A stretch of 64,000 bases of DNA, taken from assembly GCF_017916255.1 (NCBI RefSeq), contig NZ_CP072827.1, forward strand, positions 6,597,501 to 6,661,500. Reading direction: 5' to 3'. This DNA comes from Streptomyces mobaraensis NBRC 13819 = DSM 40847 (GTDB taxonomy: Bacteria > Actinomycetota > Actinomycetes > Streptomycetales > Streptomycetaceae). The first letter of the stretch is position 1; the number at the start of each line of letters is the position of its first letter. Shown in pieces: positions 58,250 to 64,000 of the stretch. Made by a program: the position numbers and the translations under genes. The notes under the pieces were generated by a model that saw only the letters and a program-made list of their open reading frames with translations, was not told the origin of the DNA and did no database searches.

Positions 58250-59964
58250 GGGCGCTGCTCTCCCAGCGGGTCGGGGGTGGGTTCCACGGCCGCGCCCGCC
58301 CCGCGGCGGACCTCGCGCGCCTCCGGGTGGTGCAGGTCGAAGGCGGGCGAGTCGGAGCGGATGCGGGGGAGCGCGTCGAAGTTGTGGCGCGGCGGCGGAC
58401 AGGAGGTCGCCCACTCCAGGGACCGCCCGTACCCCCACGGGTCGTCGGTCTCCACCTTCCGCCCGTACCGTGCCGTCTTCCAGACGTTGTAGAGGAACGG
58501 CAGCGTCGACCCGCCCAGCAGGAACGCGCCGACGGACGAGACGGTGTTGAGCGTGGTGAAGCCGTCGGCGGCCAGGTAGTCCGCGTAGCGGCGCGGCATG
58601 CCCGCCTCGCCCAGCCAGTGCTGCACCAGGAAGGTGAGCTGGAAGCCGACGAACAGGCTCCAGAAGTGCACCTTCCCCAGCCGCTCGTCCAGCATCCGGC
58701 CCGTCATCTTGGGCCACCAGAAGTAGAAGCCGCCGAACATGGCGAAGACGATCGTCCCGAACAGGACGTAGTGCAGATGGGCGACGACGAAGTACGAGTC
58801 GGTGAGGTGGAAGTCGAGCGGCGGCGAGGCGACCATGACCCCGCTCAGCCCGCCCAGCAGGAAGGTGACGAGGAAGCCGACCGCCCACACCATCGGCGTC
58901 TCGAACGAGATGCTGCCGCGCCACATCGTGCCGATCCAGTTGAAGAACTTGATGCCCGTCGGCACCGCGATCAGGAACGACATCAACGAGAAGAACGGCA
59001 GCAGGACCGCGCCCGTGGCGAACATGTGGTGGGCCCACACGACGGCCGAGAGCATGGTGATGGAGATCGTCGCGCCGACCATCCCGACGTACCCGAAGAC
59101 CGGCTTCCGGCTGAACACCGGGATGATCTCGGTCACCACGCCGAAGAACGGCAGGGCGACGATGTAGACCTCCGGATGCCCGAAGAACCAGAACAGGTGC
59201 TGCCACAGCAGCGACCCGCCGGTGGCCGGGTCGTAGACGCGCGCCCCGAACTTCCGGTCCGCCTCCAGGGCGAGCAGCGCCGCCGTCAGCACCGGGAACG
59301 CCAGCAGCACCAGGATGGAGGTGAAGAGGACGTTCCAGGTGAAGATCGGCATGCGGAACATCGTCAGTCCCGGGGCCCGGAGGCAGACGATCGTGGCGAT
59401 GAAGTTGACGGCCCCCAGGGTCGTGCTCACGCCCGAGAGCACCAGCCCCATGGCCCACAGGTCGCCGCCCGCCCCGGGGGAGTGGACCGCACGGCTCAGC
59501 GGCGTGTACGCGAACCAGCCGAACGACGCCGCGCCGCCCGGCACCACCAGCCCGGACACCACGATGAGCCCGCCGAACAGGAACAGCCAGTACGTCAGGG
59601 CGTTGAGCCGGGGGAACGCCACGTCCGGGGCGCCGATCTGCAACGGCATGATCGCGTTGGCGAAACCCGTGAACGTCGGCGTCGCGAAGAGCAGCATCAT
59701 CACGGTGCCGTGGATCGTGAACAGCTGGTTGTACTGCGCGTTGCTGACGATCTGCAGCCCCGGGCGCGCCAGCTCCGCGCGCATCAGCATGGCCAGTACC
59801 CCGCCGACCAGGAAGAAGCCGAACGAGGTGACCAGGTACATGTTGCCGATCGTCTTGTGGTCGGTGGTGGTCACGTAGTCCCTCAGGCGCCGTCCCGTCC
59901 GGACGCGGGGGTTCTCGGAGACCGGCACCGGCCGGCGGAACCGCTGATCGTCCACGTGCGTCAT
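58246..59964 (-). CDS. ctaD: Cytochrome c oxidase subunit I (CtaD), auxiliary copy
   Basis: 572 residues, twelve helices. Heme/copper motifs: [20 protein letters not shown] (low-spin heme His), [20 protein letters not shown] (CuB His plus cross-linked Tyr), [10 protein letters not shown] (CuB histidines) and [20 protein letters not shown] (high-spin heme). Starts ATG 59964 (MTHVDDQRF). Subunits II and III are absent here, so this is an additional subunit I gene that must borrow partners or serve in a second oxidase. Operon ctaD-ctaF, with the cytochrome b gene facing it. Confidence 0.93.
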   Translation of the reverse strand: MTHVDDQRFRRPVPVSENPRVRTGRRLRDYVTTTDHKTIGNMYLVTSFGFFLVGGVLAMLMRAELARPGLQIVSNAQYNQLFTIHGTVMMLLFATPTFTGFANAIMPLQIGAPDVAFPRLNALTYWLFLFGGLIVVSGLVVPGGAASFGWFAYTPLSRAVHSPGAGGDLWAMGLVLSGVSTTLGAVNFIATIVCLRAPGLTMFRMPIFTWNVLFTSILVLLAFPVLTAALLALEADRKFGARVYDPATGGSLLWQHLFWFFGHPEVYIVALPFFGVVTEIIPVFSRKPVFGYVGMVGATISITMLSAVVWAHHMFATGAVLLPFFSLMSFLIAVPTGIKFFNWIGTMWRGSISFETPMVWAVGFLVTFLLGGLSGVMVASPPLDFHLTDSYFVVAHLHYVLFGTIVFAMFGGFYFWWPKMTGRMLDERLGKVHFWSLFVGFQLTFLVQHWLGEAGMPRRYADYLAADGFTTLNTVSSVGAFLLGGSTLPFLYNVWKTARYGRKVETDDPWGYGRSLEWATSCPPPRHNFDALPRIRSDSPAFDLHHPEAREVRRGAGAAVEPTPDPLGEQRP

Positions 59965-60269
59965 GTGGCCTCCGGGGCACGGGGGAAGTACGCGAGCCGG
60001 GCGGAAACCGGCGCCTGCGGTGTAGCCGGGGCGAACGCGTCCGAAACCTCGGCGGCGGCATCCGGAGCCGTCCGCGGCCGGTGCACCCCGTCGGTCCGCC
60101 CCGCGCGCCCGTGGACTCCCCGCCGGTCCGCCCCGGGCGCCCGACGGCCCCGTCGGTTTGCTCCACCCGCCCGGCGGTTAGGCAATCACCGGCGCTCCGT
60201 GCGCCGCCGCACGGCCTGGCGGGCCGCCGCGGTCCCACGGGCGGGGGAGTACGACGGCCGAGGGTGACG
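59965..60269. promoter_or_regulatory. Divergent promoter region, ctaD / GH15
   Basis: 305 bp between the ctaD operon and the GH15 gene. No gene or strong dyad seen. It contains the presumed promoters and a GAGGG ribosome site before 60264-60270. Confidence 0.35.
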
Positions 60270-62056
60270 ATGACCGGTACCACACCAGAGAACACCCCCG
60301 ACGGGGGGAACCTCGCGCCCCAGCCGCTGCGCCAGTACGCGCTGCTGGCGGATGGCGAACGCGGCGTCATCGTGGGCCCCCGCGGCGAGTACGCCTGGAT
60401 GTGCGCCCCCCGCTGGGACTCGGACGCGGTCTTCTCCACCCTCGTCGGCGGCACCGGCGTCTACCTGGTCACCCCCGTGGGGCGGTGCGTGTGGGGCGGC
60501 TACTACGAGGAGGGGACCCTCATCTGGCGCAGCCGCTGGGTCACCGACGCCGGCATCGTCGAGTGCCGCGAGGCCCTCGCCTTCCCGGGCGACCCGCACC
60601 ACGCCGTCCTCCTCCGGCGGATCATGCCCTGCCGGCACCCCGCCCGGATGTCCGTCGCCCTCGAACCGTGCGCGGCCTTCGGCCGGTACCCGCTGCGGGG
60701 CTTCACCCGCCGGGCCCCCGGGGTGTGGGCGGGACACGCCGGCGACCTCGCGGTGCGCTGGTCCGGCCGGTTCCCCGATTCGCGGCCGGCCGACGGCGGG
60801 GGACGGCGGCTGGTCACCGAGCTGACGGTGGAGGCGGGGGAGTGCCTCGACCTCGTCCTGGAGATCGGCGACCGGCGGTTGCCCGACCGGCCGCCCGACC
60901 CCGACGCCCTGTGGCGGGCCACCGAGGACGCCTGGCACGCGGCCGTCCCGCCGCTCGACGGCGTGGTCGCCCGGACCGACGCCCGCCGCGCGTACACCGT
61001 CCTGCGCGGGCTGACCGGCTCGTCCGGCGGCATGGTGGCCTCGGCCACCACCAGCCTCCCCGAACGCGCCGAGGAGGGCCGCAACTACGACTACCGGTAC
61101 GTGTGGATCCGCGACCAGTGCTACGCGGGACAGGCCGTCGCCGCTGCCGGGGACACGGCGCTGCTGGACGACGCCGTCCGGTTCGTCACCGCCCGCCTGC
61201 ACGAGGACGGCCCCCGGATGGCCCCCGCCTACACCATGGACGGGCGCGTCATCCCCGACGAACGCGAACTCGACCTCCCCGGCTACCCCGGCGGGTTCGA
61301 CCGTGTCGGCAACAAGGTCAGCGGGCAGTTCCAGCTCGACGCGTTCGGCGAGGCCCTGCTCCTGCTCGGCACCGCCGCCCGGCTCGACCGGCTGGATGCC
61401 GACGGTTGGCGGGCCGCCGGGATCGCCGCCGACACGATCGCCCGCCGGGGCGACGAACCCGACGCGGGTGTGTGGGAGTTGCGCCCGCGACGCTGGGCGC
61501 ACAGCCGGCTGGCGTGCGCGGCGGGCCTGCGCCGGGCCGCCGGCGCCGCCCCCGGTGGGCGGGCGGCCGAGTGGAGCGCCCTCGCCGACCGCCTGGTGGC
61601 GGACACCGCCGCCCACTGCCTCCACCCGTCCGGCCGCTGGCAGCGCTCACCCGAGGACCCCGGCCTGGACGGCGCCCTGCTGCTGCCCCCGCTGCGCGGC
61701 GCCGTCCCCGCCGACGACCCCCGCACCCGCGCCACGCTCCGCGCCTACGTCGCCGAACTCACCGAGGACCACTACGCCTACCGCTTCCGCCACGGCGACC
61801 AACCGCTGGAGGAGGCCGAAGGGGCTTTCCTCCTCTGCGGCTTCGTCACCGCCCTGGCCGAACACCAGCAGGGCCGCGAGGTGTCCGCCTTCCGCTGGTT
61901 CGAACGCAACCGCGCCGCCTGCGGCCCCGCCGGCCTCTACGCGGAGGAGTACGACGTCGCCCAGCACCAACTGCGGGGAACCTCCCGCAGGCGTTCGTCC
62001 ACGCCTTGATGCTGGAGTGCGCGGCGCGACTGGCGGGGCCTTGGGCGGACGGATGA
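60270..62056 (+). pseudogene. Glycoside hydrolase family 15 protein with C-terminal frameshift
   Basis: The main frame gives 579 residues ending at 62009. GH15-like features: YALLADGERGVIVGPRGEYA, WMCAPRWDSDAVFSTLVGG, the catalytic-region RNYDYRYVWIRDQCY, GNKVSGQFQLDAFGEALLLL and EEAEGAFLLCGFVTALAEHQ. After AEEYDVAQHQLRG (about 61978) the frame goes to TSRRRSSTP and stops, while the next frame continues NLPQAFVHALMLECAARLAG, the expected GH15 C-terminus, to 62056. One base appears missing in a GGGG run. The enzyme (glucoamylase/trehalase-like, acting on alpha-glucans or trehalose) may tolerate the change, or it may be a sequencing error. ATG 60270; GTG 60264 also possible. Confidence 0.85.
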
Positions 62057-62347
62057 GTCGCCGCCCGGCTGGTGACGGACCATCAGATGTGCCGCGGTTG
62101 CGGTTCACGTTGTCTCTCACGTTGGTACCTAGGGAAGGCGATCCGGTCGGCCGGTGACGGACGGCGCATCATGCGGCTGTACCTACCCGCCGCGTTGTTC
62201 TTGACGCTTTCACCGGTCTCGGGGTGGTCACTTGCGCTCTGCGGCGTCACTGCTGCCACAAGCCGGTCGGCAGGGTGACGAGGATCACGTCCGTGAGGCC
62301 GTGATTTGGCAGCAAAGGGCGTACACGGCGCCGGGCGTTGAGGCGGT

Positions 62348-62608
62348 ATGCAGGGGAAATGGGTATGCGGCGGGTGGAAGGCGGCTCTGAAGTATGCGAA
62401 AGCAATTTGCGATTTTTTGCATGTGCACGTGCATCGCTGGAGGTTCGACAAAGAGGGCTCCACCCCAAAGAGTGCTCTCCTATCGGAAACCCTTCTCGTT
62501 GTGGCCATTCTCGGTCACGAGATTGCCGCAGTAGTCGATCAAAGTGCAGGGGATTCGATCGCGACGACAAAACGTTGGGCAAAGCGCAGTGAGGGGCTTG
62601 ACGGATAG
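62348..62608 (+). CDS. Possible small hypothetical protein
   Basis: 86 codons starting MQGKWVCGGWKAALKYAKAI. Codon use has much lower third-position GC than the surrounding genes, yet the product has a balanced composition and no Arg/Pro excess, unlike the shadow frames. A GAGG lies about 5 bp before ATG 62348. No domain recognised. Could be a recent acquisition or chance. Confidence 0.25.
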   Translation: MQGKWVCGGWKAALKYAKAICDFLHVHVHRWRFDKEGSTPKSALLSETLLVVAILGHEIAAVVDQSAGDSIATTKRWAKRSEGLDG

Positions 62609-62733
62609 TGAGGAATCGCGTCTCGCTTAGGAGGTTTCGCGCGAAATGGATCTTCGGTGCCGAGGTGGCGCCGGGCGTTAACGGTGGCCCGCTAAGCTGG
62701 CTTCAAGGCAGCGTCAGAGCCTGCCAACTGAAA

Positions 62734-62768
62734 GAGGCGGTCGCGGGATTGGGGCCCGCAACCGCCTC
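62734..62768. terminator. Long hairpin in intergenic region
   Basis: GAGGCGGTCGCGGG (62734-62747) pairs with CCCGCAACCGCCTC (62755-62768), 13 of 14 positions, loop of 7. No T run. It may be a terminator or an attenuator ahead of the small ORF at 62771. Confidence 0.55.
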
Positions 62769-62770
62769 GC

Positions 62771-63061
62771 ATGAGCCAATACGCACTGTTAGGGAGCACA
62801 TTGCTCATGATCGAAAGTCGACAACGCGAAGAAGCGCCCCCGACCTCAGGCTTAAGTATGCCCTCATCTGGGGCGGAAGGAACGCGCCCAGAGGGGACTG
62901 GAGTCAAGGCACTCCTGAGAGTGGTGTACTGCCTGATCATCGTCGTGCGGTCCTGCGCGGCCGGTGAGGTCTCATTCGAGAGCCTGCTTCAAGTGCTGGG
63001 CAGCGCTCAACTGTTGACTCGGGAGCTTGTGGTGGCCTTGCGCAGGCGGCGCCGCCACTGA
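62771..63061 (+). CDS. Possible small hypothetical protein
   Basis: 96 codons (MSQYALLGSTLLMIESRQRE; alternative ATG 62807). It includes two TTA codons and low third-position GC at the 5' end, higher at the 3' end (VKALLRVVYCLIIVVRSCAA, ELVVALRRRRRH). A hydrophobic central stretch with a basic tail suggests membrane association. No family recognised. It lies 170 bp before the DUF574 methyltransferase. Confidence 0.3.
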   Translation: MSQYALLGSTLLMIESRQREEAPPTSGLSMPSSGAEGTRPEGTGVKALLRVVYCLIIVVRSCAAGEVSFESLLQVLGSAQLLTRELVVALRRRRRH

Positions 63062-63173
63062 GTGGGCGCGGTGGGCGGCGGCCATGTGTCGTCGCCCTCC
63101 GTCACCCGTTCTGCTGATGGCATCCACCCACGTCCTCGCCCACCCCTCGATCGGGGTCTGTCCCACACCGCCG

Positions 63174-63195
63174 AGCCGCCCTACGATGGGCGGCT
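63174..63195. promoter_or_regulatory. Short perfect hairpin upstream of DUF574 gene
   Basis: AGCCGCCC (63174-63181) and GGGCGGCT (63188-63195) around TACGAT, which itself resembles a -10 hexamer. It is 37 bp upstream of the GTG start. It could be an operator, or a terminator of upstream transcripts. Confidence 0.45.
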
Positions 63196-63231
63196 TCTTG
63201 TCGTGGCCGGACCGCAACCGAAGGGGGCAGC

Positions 63232-64000
63232 GTGGTCCGCAGAGAGAAGGAACAGGATCCCGACATCGACCCAAACGTACCGAGCGTGGCGCGCATGTAC
63301 GACTGGTTATTAGGAGGGATCGAGAACTACCAATCGGATCGCACAGCCTGCTCCGAACTGCTCAAGATTGCGCCAAGTTCGCGCGAAATCGCCCTTCATA
63401 ACCGGGCTTTCCTCCGCAGAGTCGTCGGCATCCTGGTACGCGACTACGGAGTGGAGCAGTTCCTCGACCACGGCTCGGGGCTCCCCACCCAGGACAACGT
63501 GCACCAGGTGGCCCAGCGGATCGACCCCGACTGCCGCGTCGTCTACGTCGACAACGACCCGATCGTCCTGGCCCACGGCCGCACCACGCTGGACGAGAAC
63601 CGCAACACGGCGGTCGTCTCCGCCGACATGCGGGACACGGACGAGATCTTCGGCCATCAGGCCGTCCGCGACCTTCTCGAACCGGGCCGCCGCACAGCGG
63701 CGTTGTTCGTCTCCGTGCTGCACTGCCTGCCCGACACCGGTGATGCAGAGGACCCCCGCGAAGTCGTCCGCCGCACCGCGGAACGCCTGAGGGAACTCGG
63801 GCCCGGCAACCTCATGGTGATCTGCCAGCTCGTCAGCGACGATCCCGCCATCCGTCGCCAGGTCACCGAGCTGATGGCGCGCAGTACGGGCGGCAAGTGG
63901 GGCCGGGTGCGGGAGAAGGAGGAAGTCCGCGCCTACTTCGACGGCCTCGACGTCCTGGATCCCGGGCTGGTCGACGTCATCGACTGGCGGGCCGACCCCA
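63232..64000 (+). CDS. SAM-dependent methyltransferase, DUF574/SAV2177 family (partial, runs off right edge)
   Basis: About 256 residues visible. Family signatures: VPSVARMYDWLLGGIENYQS, FLDHGSGLPTQDNVHQVAQR (SAM-binding motif I), RVVYVDNDPIVLAHGRTTL, AALFVSVLHCLPDTGDAEDP. These are Streptomyces-specific proteins predicted to bind SAM; their substrates are unknown. GTG 63232 follows AAGGGGGCAGC. Codons 26 and 27 (63307-63312) are TTA-TTA, so translation should depend on the bldA tRNA, tying it to development or secondary metabolism. The C-terminus lies outside the window. Confidence 0.9.
   Translation, partial: MVRREKEQDPDIDPNVPSVARMYDWLLGGIENYQSDRTACSELLKIAPSSREIALHNRAFLRRVVGILVRDYGVEQFLDHGSGLPTQDNVHQVAQRIDPDCRVVYVDNDPIVLAHGRTTLDENRNTAVVSADMRDTDEIFGHQAVRDLLEPGRRTAALFVSVLHCLPDTGDAEDPREVVRRTAERLRELGPGNLMVICQLVSDDPAIRRQVTELMARSTGGKWGRVREKEEVRAYFDGLDVLDPGLVDVIDWRADP

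Noticed and set aside
62083..62508. Minus-strand 141-residue frame in the low-GC gap
   Set aside because: Rich in Arg, Pro, Cys and His without pattern; no ribosome site; the plus-strand ORF is more protein-like.

Overview
The window is high-GC actinomycete DNA, almost certainly Streptomyces. It shows strong GC bias at third codon positions, many GTG starts, dense operons with 4-bp ATGA/GTGA overlaps, a SapB/AmfS-type lanthipeptide locus, two TTA codons in a DUF574 methyltransferase, and poly-HAMP kinase and SpoIIE-type signalling proteins. It reads like an accessory, probably chromosome-arm region: metabolic islands, regulators with divergent partners, transporters and several decayed genes. 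No rRNA, tRNA or CRISPR array was seen.

Layout. 1-3.2 kb: a two-gene conflict module, a trypco2 protein followed by a trypsin-NACHT ATPase that runs off the left edge, beside a decayed Tn3-family transposase. 3.6-12 kb: regulator/enzyme pairs (TetR with alpha/beta hydrolase; HTH regulator with SDR and SRPBCC protein; TetR with SDR), several with clear palindromic operators, then a Bcr/CflA-type MFS exporter. 12.2-14.5 kb: a decay zone with a FecCD permease remnant, a 15-bp minisatellite, an intact Fe(II)/2-oxoglutarate dioxygenase and a frameshifted methyltransferase.

14.8-22.2 kb: a complete class III lanthipeptide locus of the ram/amf type: LuxR-type regulator, two ABC exporters, a 38-residue precursor and the LanKC synthetase. 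22.7-29.6 kb: 2-hydroxyacid dehydrogenase, M48 protease, secreted DUF4360 protein, RsbW-like ATPase and a PAS/GAF/SpoIIE phosphatase, followed by an XRE regulator.

30.4-46.5 kb: the most distinctive region. A tightly overlapping seven-gene operon (minus strand, 39668 to 30360) encodes a MIO aromatic amino acid lyase, an acyl carrier protein, a fused double ketosynthase (KS-alpha-like plus CLF-like), a short AMP-dependent ligase, a styrene-monooxygenase-like flavoprotein, an SDR without the catalytic Tyr, and an HpaB-type hydroxylase. Beside it lie a Tat-exported beta-helix-like protein, a PPOX-fold protein, a flavin reductase that could feed both monooxygenases, and two MFS transporters. I infer an aryl-propenoyl (cinnamoyl/coumaroyl) carrier-protein pathway with oxidative tailoring; the product is unknown.

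46.8-57.8 kb: FAD-dependent oxidoreductase, an ANTAR/GAF/PAS/SpoIIE phosphatase, a 1427-residue poly-HAMP hybrid histidine kinase, a hemerythrin-like protein and a second QcrB-type cytochrome b. 57.9-60 kb: an auxiliary CtaF/CtaD oxidase pair. 60.3-62.1 kb: a GH15 enzyme with a frameshift near its C-terminus. 62.1-63.2 kb: a lower-GC stretch with small ORFs and hairpins. The right edge cuts a DUF574 SAM methyltransferase whose codons 26-27 are TTA-TTA.
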